From Taudactylus pleione (taxonomy: Eukaryota > Chordata > Amphibia > Anura > Myobatrachidae): a stretch of DNA of 64,000 nucleotides. Below, one piece after another: positions 24,917 through 38,060 of this stretch. The notes beneath the pieces were generated by a model. The model saw only the letters and a program-made list of their open reading frames with translations, was not told where the DNA came from and ran no database searches. Numbering within the stretch: position 1 is the stretch's first letter; every line of letters starts with the position of its first letter. The stretch lies in the NCBI GenBank assembly GCA_031769625.1, contig JAUIMM010000088.1, positions 7,021,501 through 7,085,500 of the forward strand, written 5' to 3'. The position numbers and the translations under genes were made by a program.

Positions 24917-25353
24917 CAGTTGGAGTCTCCCATATCCAAAATGCTTGGGACCAGGGGTATTTTAGATAACGGAATATTCCGTATTTCGGAATAATTGCAT
25001 ACCATAATGAAATATCTTGGGAATAGGACCCAAATATACACACAGAATGCATTTATGTGTTATATACACCTTATACACTCAACCTGCAGGTAATTTTATA
25101 CAATATTTTCAATAATTTTGTGGCTCAAACAAAGGTTGTGTACATACGGTAAATTAAATTCATTTAAGTTTCATATACACCTTATACACACAGCCTGACG
25201 GTCATTTTATACAATATTTTTAATAATTTGTGCCTGAGACAAAGTTTGTGTACATTGAACCATCAAAAAGCAAAGGTTTCATTATCACAGTCATGCCAAA
25301 ATAATTCCGTATTTTTTTATTTCGGAAAATTTGGATATGTGAGACTCAACCTG
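24917..25353. mobile_element. Tigger/pogo-like MITE (437 bp)
   Basis: The left end CAGTTGGAGTCTCCCATATCC and reversed right end CAGGTTGAGTCTCACATATCC resemble the Tigger ends seen across vertebrates, including the following aaaatgcttgggacc word. TA flanks both sides. The interior has two related ~90-bp segments (catatacaccttatacac) and no transposase. Confidence 0.8.
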
Positions 25354-25406
25354 TAGTATATTATTGAGAAATGTGGATATTTTTGTGGTGAGTTAAAGAA
25401 CATATA

Positions 25407-25657
25407 GGGCCAAATGTAATAGGGTGAGAGTTTAGAAAATGTGAGAGTTTAGAAGTAAACTCTCACACTTTGTAAACTCGACCAAAGTAATAGAGTCCAA
25501 GAACATGCAAACTCCCATTTTTTTGGACTCAAAAAACTCTCACAATTTAAACTCTCATCCAGATGTTTTCCCAATTTGCGGATAAAACTCAAACAAAATG
25601 AGAGTTTACTGCTAAACTCTCACATTTTCTAAACTCTTACCCTATGACATTTGGCCC
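25407..25657. mobile_element. Fold-back MITE with GGGCC ends
   Basis: GGGCCAAATGTAATAGGGT at the left is the inverse of accctatgacatttggccc at the right. The interior is a set of inverted gagagttta / taaactctc words, so most of the 251 bp can pair. The target duplication is unclear (ATA versus ATG). Confidence 0.75.
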
Positions 25658-26621
25658 ATGGAGTGTACACACAACAAAGGCAGCCCTCACTGTGGTAGTA
25701 ACTCACAGTAGGAAACAACAACATCACTGAGTATAGGCAAAAGCAGGGGGGTTTCTGGTTGCCTGGAAACCCCCCACCCCATCCATACCATAACCACAAT
25801 AGAAATAAATCGTAATAGAATAGAATTTTACTAATGCTGCATGTTCTTCTCAGTATCACAAATGAAATAATTAGCACCACCTGTTGATCGTTTAACGTGT
25901 CAGCCAGTATTAAATACAACTGTGCACCAACTAGGAGAAATGGAAAACATGCACTGTTAGGGGTGCATTGCTATAGACCATCAATAGGGTTAATTATTAA
26001 TACTGTATAATACACTATTCAGTGCATAAGAAGACCAATATGTACATATATGCCCAGGGCAGTGCTAGGTTTTTCTGCTGCTTACCCAGACTCCCGGACT
26101 TGCTCCAATGCTCTGGAATGGTGCCTGTATCTGAAATAAAAACATTCAGCTCTGGTACAGTAGGATGGCCCTACTGCTGCATTTAATGGCTTACTGTGAC
26201 TGCTGGTCCCAGATATATGCTGGAATTATGAAGCACAATACACTTTGTATGACGCATATTAAAGATGGTTAAGTGCCAATTATGCCCTCTTCATGGACTG
26301 ACCACACTCACTCTAAAATCAAGCATTTGGAAACCCCCTCTAAAAATCCTGCATTTGCCACTGCTGGATACCGCTTTGCCTGGAGGAGGAACAATGTCAC
26401 TAATTCTCCATAAATATATAGGCTTCAGCATTACAGAATTAGCTTTATTCAACAGGATGATTGCCACTACTGCATGCTCACTTGTTTTTTTTCTTTTTAC
26501 TGTCTGTACATCCCATATAACAATAGTTAAATAGAAGGAAGATAGAACTTGTTTTTTTGTTACACCCCAAGTACATGTGAGCTTTATACCCCTGGTAATA
26601 CTAATGTGTAAGGTAATGTAA
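25658..26621. other. No gene recognised
   Basis: Nothing supported between the two MITEs. Confidence 0.4.
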
Positions 26622-26793
26622 GGGGTATATTTACTAAAGTACAGGTTTATAGAAGTAGAGATGTTGATAGCTATCAATCAGATTCTAGCTATTATCTTCT
26701 AGAAGGTGCTAGATAAATGATAGGTAGAATCTGATTGGTTGCTGTGGGCAACATCTCCACTTCTATAAACCCACACTTTAGTAAATATACCCC
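26622..26793. mobile_element. Fold-back MITE (172 bp), TAA target duplication
   Basis: GGGGTATATTTACTAAAGT pairs with ACTTTAGTAAATATACCCC, and TAA lies on both sides (26619-26621 and 26794-26796). The inner attggttgctgtgggcaacatctcc segment is shared in style with the 30994-31189 element. Confidence 0.9.
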
Positions 26794-29700
26794 TAAGCAT
26801 TATGGCTCTGTAGAGCTGGTAAGTATAGAGCAGAACCAGAGTGTTTAAAGGTGTATGACTTCCAGTGCGCAGAGCCCCCATGACAAGTGTATGTGCTCAG
26901 GCTTAATCTGCCTGTTAGAGCATGCCAAAGAAATGTGCTCCAAACAGATGGAAGCCAGTGATTGTCCAAAGCAGGATGTGGGTCACTAGAAGGTGAGCTG
27001 AGGTGTGAGATTTGAGCTGGAAGTTGTTACCCCAAACATGCATATAAGGCAAGTGTGAAATAATTGATGCTTACGCATCTGGAGTGGAATTCCTGTGCTG
27101 CATTTACCTGTCCTCTAAGTGCAGTTGCAAGCAAGTAGGGTCATAGATTCATGCAAGTCATTGTAGCGAAGACTGTAGTGTAACAGGATTAGAAATAAGA
27201 AAGAAACTACCCCTTGTAAGAGTTAGCTAAGATATGCACTTCAACATGCTAGATGAGTTGAAGTATTGCAAAAGCTGAAGGCTGAGTAAGCTATGCTGGA
27301 TAGACAATATGTAGGCTCTCTGTATTTTAAAGTGTACTCTCTTGTATCTTTCTTGCTAGTTCTCAATTTTATGTTTTGAACTTTACCTGTTCAGAATAAA
27401 GTATTTTCCACAATCTTCCCTGTTTAATGCATGAACAAAAAAACAGGTTATGAACCCAGTAAGCAGTACAACAGAAAGATATAAATAAACATGCAGTTAA
27501 ATCTGTATGTGAGTAACTCAACACTGTATTTTAAAGGGAGTAAAGAAAAAGAAAAGGAAATGACAAACAGCTCAGAGCTCGAACCAGCAATACTAAACTG
27601 AATATTGACAATGAGCTTTGACATTTTAAGGTTGAAATACTGCCTTCCAGAGATGACTTGTGAGATGTTACTACAGGCAGACAAGATTTTTTTGTAAGCA
27701 ATAATGGCTTATTAGTTGAATAATCAGCTTTTTCACATAAAAATAATAGACTACTGCAAAGGGCATGCAGGATCAAAAACAGAAGCTATATGAAAGATTA
27801 ATTTTAAACATTAATTTGTTTCCACTAAGAAAACTACTGTATACCAAATGAGAGTTGTCAAAGAAAAGGACGGGCTGGAGCATATAAATGGAATGCTAGA
27901 CTCCATTAATGGGTGAAGACACAGGGCCTGATTCAGAACTGCATGTAGTGCTGAATGCGGACCGATCATGCAAATATTTAGCATACTGCATATTCAAATT
28001 GCATATACATCTTTTAGTCTGCAAGGGGAATTCTGAGTCGGATGGATCTTGTCCGATTTATGCTGTACAGGAAATGGGCATTTATGATAGGTCACTGGGC
28101 ATGTGCATGGAAGGGAACCATCACCTGGGCATGTCCTGGGCATGATGCCAGAGTTAGTCACCATTTTGAGTAATGCAGTGTGTATGCTGAATCTCCGGCA
28201 GCTAACATAGGGTAGTTGTAAATACTGATCATAATACTGACTGCTGTAATTGTAGATGGAGATGCTGGTGGGTTACATACACAAATTGCAATAAATACAC
28301 TACAGAAAAGTAAAGGCATATCGACTATTCCCTCAGTAACAAGATACGATAATATGGAGTCTATTAATTACAGGGAGAAAAGCCCTAAATACCACAAAAA
28401 CTGGTATCTTCTCCATATTTAGGGCAGCCCATCCCTGGCTAGCGATAGCCCTCACCAGCTACCTTCAGTCGGTAACTGCACTATGGTTTGCATATGGAAG
28501 CCTATTGTTGAAGGATCGCAGTGGAACAAGTACTGCCACAATTCTCATGGCAATATTGCATTCTCAGGATATAATGGAAAAATGCTATATTATGTAAATA
28601 ATGCTTTTTTCCCTAATGTAACAATATATATAAATATTTTTTTTTACAATTACTTTTATATTTTTTGACTCCATTTTCCTTAAAAGTTGAAAGTTCTAGT
28701 CCAAGCTTTCAGTTCTGCTGCACATGATCTGAAGGCCCAGAGACTGGCAGGCCAAGCGGCAACTCTTACTGCTGCCGCCCAAGCAAACTTTTGTTGGTAA
28801 ATTGCTGCAATATAATATTATCATGTCAATATGTGCAGATACAAAATATTTACTATTGCTGCACATAGATGAAAAGACACCTATATACCATATTCTCCTT
28901 CTTACTAAGATCTTACCCACGTTGTAGGCTGGAGCACATTCACAGTCACATTCATCAAATACCTTTTTTTAGCACTTTTATATGATTTTGTTTCTTGCTG
29001 TGTCATTTTCTTTTTTTAGGTTTAGCAGTAGAGATTATAGAAAATCTTACAAACATTGGGGAAAGTTCTCTGAGACACTTTGTTATTGATAGTCTGTATT
29101 TTGAATAGGGAGTCAGTGACAGCCATACAATATGTAGACATGAGAAGGTGGACAGAGATTAGAATGGTGTGTAGCCGGCCGATCCGATGGGCGACCCCGG
29201 CGGGACCCTGCATTGGCAAGTGTATACACACTTCCTTGATACAGGGGGCGATGGTGTGATGTAGGATGCCTTTCTACGTTTGGCAGCATGGCATCGTACA
29301 CAATACCCTCTGATTGACCGTGCAGCACACACAATAGATATGAAGGAAAATATAAATAACCTTGGCGATAAGCCTACAGAATACCTGATTCTCAATACAG
29401 TTTCACATGCTGCATCATATAAGATTGTATAATCGTAGGGACTCAGGAATGCTACTTAAATAATATATAGTCCTACACTGTAACTGAAACATTTAAAGTG
29501 CTTAGATCTCACCACACCCTCAAGTATACTCAGCAAAACCAACAAAGCACTTCAAGTACAGCTCATAATGGAACATCCACTTGTACAAGAAAAACATAGG
29601 ACTAAAATAAAGGTATTTACAAAAACATTAATATACGGTAGGATTATTATGCAACCTAAATCATTCAATTCAAGAATCTGAAAAAAACAGAATGTAAAAA

Positions 29701-30395
29701 ATAGAAAACATAACAGGTCAGTATGTCAGAAATACAAAATGTATTGGGCTGCTGTGAGTGCTCAGATTAGCTGTTAGGCTACAGGTTGCTCTACCCCCAC
29801 CTGATATCAGGGGATCAGGAAACACATGTATGCAGAAGATGAAGATTAATAACAAAAAAAAAAACATCACAAAAAATAGGCCACAAAAACAATAACTAAA
29901 ATAACAAAAAATTAGCTTCATAATAATTTGCACTTTTGACTACCAGAAATTGGGAGAAATCAGTATTGTTGCAGATATACTTCTAATTCAATTTGTTCTT
30001 TTTGTCAGGTTAAATTAAGGTAATTAGCCTGTCCCTGTCACATATGCCGCTTTCATGCATTCCAAATGTATCACATGGTATTCACATGCCCAGAAAGTCA
30101 AGAAATCAGATTACCTCTTGAAAGTCCCAGGTTGTGACATGACATTTGAAGTAACAGGTCCCATTTTGTACAGGCCATTTAAAACACTTGCAAAATTTGA
30201 TGAAAGTTCTTTGAAACACATTACAATGGATAGATTGTACTGGATTTTGAATAGGGAAATTGCTATTGTAAGTGAGAGAAAACTAGAGGGTACAGTAAGC
30301 ATACATTGACATCAGAAGGCTTTTCAAAAAATATTACCCATTCCTCACCCAATATCACTGAATCTCTAATTGCACTACAATGAATCAAGAACAAA
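26794..30395. other. No gene recognised
   Basis: About 3.6 kb without a supported gene. A gggcctgattcagaac word near 27925 could be one end of a Harbinger-related MITE. Similar words (gaaagttct, ttttgaatagggaa) occur near 29060-29110 and 30200-30260 and may be two old copies of one repeat. Confidence 0.35.
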
Positions 30396-30925
30396 TCTTC
30401 TATATAAAATTCATTGGTCTGTTTGTTTGTCCGGTTATGCATTCGGACACCCCTGCACCGATTGGGATGAAACCAATGCGAGGTGGTCCAGTTGGATCCT
30501 GGCCAGGTTTTATGGGGGTTAGGGTCCCGGTTGGACTTCCCTTTGGTTTACCGTTGGGCAGAACTTTGACCCGGGAAGCCTGTTCTGAACCTTATACTGG
30601 ATGGGTTTGGACGAAAACTTCACAAAGTGGTACCACTGGATCCCAGAAGACATACTAGGGGGTTGAGGTCCCAGTCGGACCTCCTGTTGGTGTACGCTTG
30701 GCAGAACTTTAGATTTGGATGAAAACTTCACAGAGGGGTGACAATTGGTCTGGCTAATGGAGTGGTTGGGGTCCTATTCGGACCTTCTGTCGGAGTACGC
30801 CAGGCAGAACTTTGACCCAGAGAGCCTGTTCTGGGCCTTCCACTGGATGGATTTGGACAACACCGCATAATAAAACTTAATAATTTGAAGGTTTAAAGCT
30901 GAGCAACAGCAGGTACTTCAGCTAG
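30396..30925 (+). mobile_element. Helitron-like non-autonomous element
   Basis: The left end is tcttctatataaaattcattg followed by gtttgtttgtccg, and the right end is gcaggtacttcagctag. It begins with TC, ends with CTAG, and sits between A and T without a target duplication, all Helitron features. The word ccgattgggatgaaacc is one I associate with such elements in animals. There are internal repeats of gcagaactttga and gtcggacctcc type. No Rep/helicase gene. Confidence 0.55.
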
Positions 30926-30993
30926 TAAATTATAATTTTCTGTATGTTAGAGAAGTGAAAAGGGATTTGATGTGTTTTATTCAACTAAACTTT

Positions 30994-31189
30994 GGGGTTG
31001 ATTTATTAAGCAGTGAATAGAACAGAGAAATTGACCAGTAGAGAAATTGCCCATAACAACCAATCAGTTTTGAGGTAGCATTTATCAAGTACAGACTATA
31101 AAATGATAGGTAGAAGTTGATTGGTTGCTATGGGCAACTTCTCCAATGGTCCACTTTTCCTGTCTTTTGACTGATTGATACATCAACCC
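30994..31189. mobile_element. Fold-back MITE (196 bp), TTT target duplication
   Basis: GGGGTTGATTTATTAAGC at the left; at the right, reversed, GGGTTGATGTATCAATC. TTT flanks both sides (30991-30993 and 31190-31192). Confidence 0.8.
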
Positions 31190-31589
31190 TTTATTTGAAA
31201 ATGTGTGTATTTTTCCTTAACATATTGGTGTAATGAACAGGGGTCTCAGGGACATCTGTCCTTTATACTGGGGCCACTTGGGTGGTGAAGTAGGAACTTC
31301 AGGTGTCCCATGAGTTTCTTTATCCCAGCCCCTGATGTGGTCACTTCACTCTGAACACATCACAGGGCTCCTTAATTTCTTATTGCAGTGAATAGCAGTG
31401 ATAAGAAATGACAATTATGGGGTCTAAAAGCTGATCATTGATAAATATGGCCTCATATGTCCTAGTTTGGAGAAGGATGGTTACAGTGCAAATGGTTATG
31501 GTGAAGTTCCTCTTTTATTCAGAATACAGTAATGTGGTAAATAACATAATATTTTTGTATTTTAAAACATGAGAAACCTGGGCTAAGAG

Positions 31590-32900
31590 GGTAACACTTA
31601 AATATGGGGCAAGAGTCATGGCATGAAGTTGGTGAATAGTGAGTAGCTATTGAAAGTGCAGTAATGGCATGATAAGGGGGAACAGGAATTGGCACTGTGA
31701 AAGCGGGAGGCACACCTGGGGCACAATGATAAAGGGTACAGTGAGTTACACAGCTACAACATGATGTGGGTGAGGAGTGGGTGACACAGTAATTACATGA
31801 TGCACAGTAAGTGCACTATCATAGCATTATCTGGGTGTGCTAATGTTGCAATGTGACAGCATGATATAATGGGATTGTGGATGGCACTGTAATGTGGGAT
31901 CAGTGAATGCCAGTAATGGCATAATATGGGGGAACAGTCTGTGGTATAGTAATGGCATTATGCTCAGTAGTGGTGCTATGAATTCATGATTTGGGCAAAC
32001 TGTAACACAGTAATGGCATGATATGGAAGAAATTTGGTGGCATAGTAGTGGTAAGAGGTACAATATGCACACTGTGATGGCATGATATAGGGAAACTGTG
32101 AGTCACTCTGTGATGACATGATGTGTTAGAAAGTGGGTGACACAGTAGTGGCATGAGGTGAACATGCACACAGTAATGGTATGATAAGGGAACTGTAAGT
32201 CACACTGTGATAGCATGTTATGGGGGAACTGTGAGTCACACAATGATGGTATGATATGGGAGAACTGTGAGTCACACAATGATGGTATGATATGGGAGAA
32301 CTGTGAGTCACACAATGATGGTGGGATATGGGAGAACTGTAAGTCACACTGTGATAGCATGTAATGGGGGAACTGTGAGTCACACAATGATGGTATGATA
32401 TGGGAGAACTGTGAGTCACACAATGATGGTATGATATGGGAGAACTGTGAGTCACACAATGATGGTAGGATATGGGAGAACTGTAAGTCACAATGTGATA
32501 GCATGTAATGGGGGAACTGTGAGTCACACAATGATGGTATGAAATGGGGGAACTGTGAGTCACACACAGGGGCGCAGAGAGGGGGTGGAGCGGGTACTAA
32601 TTACCCGGGCTCAGCTTGCTGGATGGACTCGGCGGTGCTACTGGTCCGATGCTGCTCCCCCTTCCTCTTCCCTGTTAGCTGAACAGCCCTGCAAATGTAG
32701 TCTCCTCTGCCTGTGGAGGGGAGCTATCATCCTGATAGCAACCCCCCCACAAGGCACTGGGCAGCAACTAGTTTATTTTTCTGAGGGGGCGTGGCCACGC
32801 TTCCCGTGAATAGGTCACGTCCCCTCAACCTATACCGGCTCCTAACGGCCCTGGTCTTACATTGATGGTATGATATGGGGGAACAAACAAGCCCATGGTG
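31590..32900 (+). repeat. 36-bp minisatellite, interrupted
   Basis: Units built on gtatgatatgggagaactg and tgagtcacacaatgatg repeat at 36 bp. They are well ordered from about 32170 to 32566 and degenerate from about 31590. Because 36 is a multiple of 3, long reading frames of 12-residue repeats appear on the minus strand; I do not read them as genes. A mobile element interrupts the array at 32567-32853 and the array resumes after it. Confidence 0.85.
32567..32853. mobile_element. hAT-like insertion in the minisatellite (287 bp)
   Basis: It starts CAGGGGCG and ends GGCCCTG. The flanks are GTCACACA (32559-32566) and GTCTTACA (32854-32861), an 8-bp duplication with two mismatches. It breaks a repeat unit that is otherwise continuous. 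No coding sequence. Confidence 0.65.
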
Positions 32901-35264
32901 GCCTGTGGTCTAAGTCTGTCTGGGTCCTGGCATTGTTTTCCTTCCTGGTGGCTGGTCCTTTTCCAAGGACTAATCTTTTACTGTGGAGTGCTCAATGGTC
33001 TAGTAAAGTATATCTGTCTAGGTCACAAATAGCCAAAAGGCAGAGCAAATAAAAGTGGAATGAAGGGGTCCAATGTTCGCATTATAAAGCATGATGAATC
33101 CTGGAAAGCAAAACACTGGGAATAAATAGATATCTCCTACATGGCCAGAGAGGTATCTACAGAAGGCAGCACTACTGTGCTGGTCATCTACACCAAAGTA
33201 GATGGATGCACCCAGGGCTTAAAGTGGTCCTGGAGAGGTGGTGGAACTCATCTCCCCCGACGTCTGAAGAAAAAAAGGAAAGGTGTATGAGAACACATCT
33301 GTAAATAGAAACTGTAAGGGCCACCCAGGATCGCTTGATTAGTTACAGCTGAGTGTGGAAGAGACAATAAGAAATCAGCAAAAACCAAAGTGTCCTAAAA
33401 TAATGAAACAAACACTATAATAAAAGGTACATTGCTATATATTCCAAATATTAATTTAGGTGCAACACAATAAAAACATTAAAAAAACATTTTTGATTGC
33501 ACTTCCACCTTAAGCTTTTGGTGCCCTTCATTACAAAATAGACATAAAATCAGACATTAATCAGTTATGGACAGTTTATGCAGAAATTGGAAAATATTTT
33601 GTCAAAACAGATGTAGCCGATTTGACATCAGAATGGGTGTCAGCTGTTCTAATGCTTACTGTACATTAAATCGTAGTTGTATATGGCGTCAACCCATCTT
33701 ACAGTATCAGTCACTAATGTACTTGTATTTTCTACATCTGCAAGATGATATTGCTAGAGCAGTTACTGAACAGCCCATCGATGAGTCACTAGGTGAGGCA
33801 TTAATTGGTAAGGTCTCAAGATATCATATTAGTGTTCTAGTTCCACACCAATGCACAATATGCCATGCATTCATTATACACATGCAACAGCCAAGTGAGT
33901 TAACCATTCTGACAGAACGTCATGTTTAATCTCATCCCCAAAACATGGAGTCCGAACGAGCTGTGTCATGTTTTTGTGGACTGTCAGTGAGGAGCAGCAC
34001 CTGGCTCACATAATAACATTCTTTCCTGATGATGTGTGCACGCAGCCATGTCACTTTATTATGATACGTTTGGAACTTCGGAGAAAAGCTAAATATGAAA
34101 AACTATATAATGTTGCATTTTTATTATACACAGCAATAACTAGCCTTTCCTTGTTGTAAAAAGTTCCATTTATTAGTGAATTTACTTTTTTTTCTGTCAT
34201 ATTTGCAGAGTATTTAATCTGCCATTTGAGCAGCGTCACTGTATGATACAGAATCATTTTTAGTTAAAAATGATCACAAAAAATATTTTCTCTCAATACA
34301 CAAACTCACCGGAAAATCACAGAAAAGCCGCCATTTGCACAGCCTGTCAGAAATTGATATCCCAGTTTTTGCAATTAAAAAATTACAAATTGACGAATAC
34401 ATTAACAAAATACATTAACCCTTGAAAAAAGTCTCAGGTAGAGACAATGCTTTGATGATTATATCTAAGGACGAATGGCAGTCACAGCATACAGCTCAAG
34501 TGAATTGCAATTGGCTGTGCCTGAGCCGCACCAGCCGTGTCAGTCACAGCAATAGGTCCACACCTAAGACTCTCACTGTAAGCCAATTATATTTTGGAGA
34601 ATGGTAATATATGGATTAATATACTAACACTGACCTCCAATATTGGAGATCCACTGCTACCAATTACCAGAGGAAGATGAACATGGAGGCTGTAAGTAAC
34701 ATCTAATTAACTATTTTTAGCTGCTCTGGAACGACCTGTATGCAGTATTCAACGGGGCTTGTTTAGATATTTATGTCTTTTCACTCAAATCCAATTTTCT
34801 AGCGGCAATGAGTTCTCATATTGTCCTCTTTGTTCTCCTAGATAGAATATGTGTATTATTAAACTGTACAATTTATTATGTTGTTTTTCCTTATTGATTG
34901 TTATCACATTAAATAATTTAAACCTGCTTCACTGTCATGGCATTTTTGTGGAGACAATATTAGAAATATATTTTATATTGTACATAATAAATCTTTGATT
35001 CACTATAGTCTTTTATTTTCTTTTAAAATACTTTTTTTGTGTCAGTTGGAAGGATTGCTAACTTTGTGGGATTGTTTTTTTTTATAAATGATATTCTGTA
35101 TATCATTAAAATGACAAGTGTAACGCTTACAGTATCGCCTGTATTTATTTATTTTTTTATTTTCTTCCTTTTGTAACAGGTGAGATTGGAACTATCTTGC
35201 CTCTGGTTGTGCAAAAAAAAATTAAGTGAAATGGAAAAAACCCATCCTCTTCTTCCTGAGTGAC
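32901..35264. other. No gene recognised
   Basis: No supported gene or repeat boundary up to the Harbinger element; T- and A-rich towards its end. Confidence 0.4.
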
Positions 35265-35267
35265 TTT

Positions 35268-35294
35268 GGCCCTCATTCAGAGCCACTCGCAAAC
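35268..35294 (+). repeat. Left terminal inverted repeat, Harbinger copy 1
   Basis: Starts GGCCCTCATTCAGAGCC and matches the reversed right end with one to two mismatches. Confidence 0.9.
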
Positions 35295-36293
35295 AGCAGT
35301 ACGCTCGTTGCGTTTCGATGTTGACTAACCACGCATGCGTCGGTGTTACACTGCGCATGTGCGTACGGCAGATTGCGAGCTTTTTATCTGTCGTTCCTAA
35401 AATAGCGTACAGGAAGTGACATGTCAAATGTGATTGACAGAACAGGGCGTTTTTGGGTGTTGACGGGGTGGAGATGGAAAAACGCACGCGTGGCGAGGCG
35501 TTTTTGGGGCGTACATACATTAGCAGATGCGAACGTCAAATGTGTTCGGACCGTCACATACGTCACTGGAACATCCTCTTTCCCTTCAAAATGCTCGCAC
35601 AGTTTCGGGTCTGGATTACTCGACCACATTGGCGATGGCCTTCTCCTCCGTCCCGGGACTCCACGATGTTGCAGCGATTAATCGCGGGTGGTCACAAAAG
35701 CAATTAGTGTTGTATTGAAAACCGGCTTGGTATGTGTTTGGAAAGCAGTTTATTGGGATAGCACAAAACCGTACGCAGGTGGAAATCATACCTGCTAATG
35801 TCAGGATTACACAATCAATTGGCGTACATTTTTTGGGGGTTTTTTTGGCCTCAATTTGTTGTTTATGGCCTATTGTGACAATAATGTCATCATGTTTTAA
35901 TTAGCTCCCCTTTTTTTTTTTAATGTGCAATTTGCATCGTTTTTTTAAACGTTCCTTCAAGAGGCCTTTTTTTGATACAAATGAAATGGTTTTTGGTGTC
36001 CTTTTTTGCCTTTAGGGCCAGGATTAAATGTAACCCATTTGTCCAATAATGTCACAATACAATGTCAGATTTTTTTCATAAATTTATTGTTTAAACACAA
36101 ACCAATTGGCATAATATTTTTTTTTAGTTTTTCTGCCAAAGATACTTTTTATCAAAAAACAAAAAACAATAACTGATAACATAAACGTACAAAAATAACT
36201 TAAAAACATTTCACAAGAAAGGAGAGGGAAGTTTTGACCAGAAAGGAATATGAGCCAAGCACAGAAGGAGTGTGGGAAAAGTCGCCATTGCTG

Positions 36294-37562
36294 TCACCGT
36301 TTTTTCGCCCGTTTGGATGGGGGAGGGTGGGCGCCAGACCGGGTCCGGGATGCCATCGGGCTGGCCTGTCCAGAGGCAGATGTTGTGGCCTCTGGACTAG
36401 GCACAGGGCTAGGCACATTTGGAGGATTGGCTGATGTTGTGCCAGAGGTGGAGGATCCTGATGTTCCGGCAGGAAGGGAGGTCGGCTCCACCATGTGCTG
36501 GCGAACGAGCTGCTCCAGGGCATCGGCGATGCGGATGTTGGCCCTGGTATTTTCCGCCAGGGCCTGACCAATGGTCACGTTGGCCGCAGCATTTTGCTCC
36601 AGGGCCTCAGCCACCCGTAGCAGACTGGCGTCCATCCTCTGCAGAATCTCCGTATGGAAATCCGATTTGAAATTGAGTTCTGTGAGGAGGCCCACTGCCT
36701 GCGAGGGGGCACGCCCTGGACTGGCTTCTGCAGGGTCCTCAGCCGGATGTACTGGTTCCTCCCCTGCAGAGCCAGCAGAAATTCTGCGGCCAAGACTCAT
36801 CCTCCTGTGTCTCTGTTGGAAAAATGAGAAAAGACTCACATTAGAATCTACATATTGGCACAATAGCATTTCAGAGTTGGTGACATCACAATACTTACCT
36901 GGGCCAACATGAGGAGCCGCAAAGTCTGGCATGTCCGTATCCATGTTGGACACGCCAAACACCTACCACAGGCTGCACACACCCCTGTGCCAGCTCTTCT
37001 AAATCCGTCAACTCCAATGACACAGGGGTGGGACCCCCACCTGTCCCCCTTGCATGCCTAGCCCTGTCCGCGAGTTTTTGCTTTAGGCGATATTTGAAGT
37101 CGCCCCATCTGTGGGGAAAAATGGAAGCCATTATCCTTTGGTTTAAAATGGGGTTTGTTTTTAGGGGGGGCAAGGGTTTACTTACCGCCGTTTGACATCC
37201 CGGGCTAGACGGACATAATCACCCACCATATTGACAGCAACGGCTACCTCTTCCCACATTCTCCACTTCTGGCTTAGACTCATATTCCTGTCTGCCTGTG
37301 GCAGGATGTCCACACACTTCTGGATCAAAACCTCCATCTCCTTTCTTGTGAAATGTGGCTGCCTTTTTTTTTGGCCGCTTTGGCCGGAATACTGGGCCCA
37401 GCAGCCTCTTCCATGTCATCCTCCTCACCTATTTGTGTAAATTTACAGAATTCACAAAATCACAACTTGCTTCATCTTATGTTTCAAATTAATCGTTGAT
37501 AGAAAATGCATGAAAGACTTACCGCCTGACTCTTGGGCATTTTTTCCCTGGTCTGTCGCCAT
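36294..37562 (-). pseudogene. NAIF1-like Myb/SANT gene of Harbinger copy 1, frameshifted
   Basis: Same four-exon layout as the intact gene of copy 2: exon 1 37562-37523, exon 2 37428-37186, exon 3 37108-36899, exon 4 36812-36294. All splice sites are kept. Compared with copy 2 there are three coding indels: one A lost in an A-run of exon 2 (9 versus 10, about 37369-37377), one base inserted in exon 3 near 36970 (gtggtaggtg versus gtggaggtg), and 17 bases lost in exon 4 near 36796. They do not cancel, so the protein cannot be full length. The exon 4 part still shows the coiled-coil helices (FHTEILQRMDASLLRVAEAL) and the basic tail PPPSKRAKKR. Confidence 0.88.
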
Positions 37563-37614
37563 GTCTGCGGTCCAAACAAGGAATACACCAGAATTTGAAT
37601 GTGTTTTCGTGACG

Positions 37615-37622
37615 TATTTATA
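37615..37622 (-). promoter_or_regulatory. TATA box of the NAIF1-like gene, copy 1
   Basis: TATAAATA on the minus strand, about 55 bases before the ATG and directly beside a TGACGT CRE-like half-site. The same arrangement is at 62804-62811 in copy 2. Confidence 0.7.
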
Positions 37623-38060
37623 CATGCGTCCTTATTTTGCGGCCGCATCATTGATTGTGCGGCCCTATGATCCCTCCTTAATTTGTGCGGGAAACGAAAC
37701 ACTATTTATGGCTTGGTGTGTCTCAAGTCGAGGTGGCGTTTTTGGATTGTTGGAGGTTATCTTGGCTGGAGTTTATTGATTGTGTAGAAAGGAGTTGGAG
37801 GTTGGAGAATCGTTTGTTGGTTAGATTTGCGTTTTTTTTTCCGTTATCTTTGTTGGTTTATATTTTTGGGACCTCGTTTGTTGATTTGGTAAGTTTTGTG
37901 AAGTCTAACTTTTGTTCAATTGTTGTTTCATTGTGTTTCGTATATTTTGTAATTTTTGGATACCTAATTTATTCTATTTTAGATTTTGTTTATTTTCGAC
38001 CCCAAAGACCTTTTGATTTTGCATCTTAGATATTTGCTCTTGGTAAGTCCATTTTTTATC

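Noticed and set aside
32103..32567. Minus-strand frames with 12-residue repeats
   Set aside because: Produced by the 36-bp minisatellite.
33567..33929. 120-residue frame with many Cys and His
   Set aside because: I looked for a zinc-finger or transposase pattern and found no regular spacing; unsupported.
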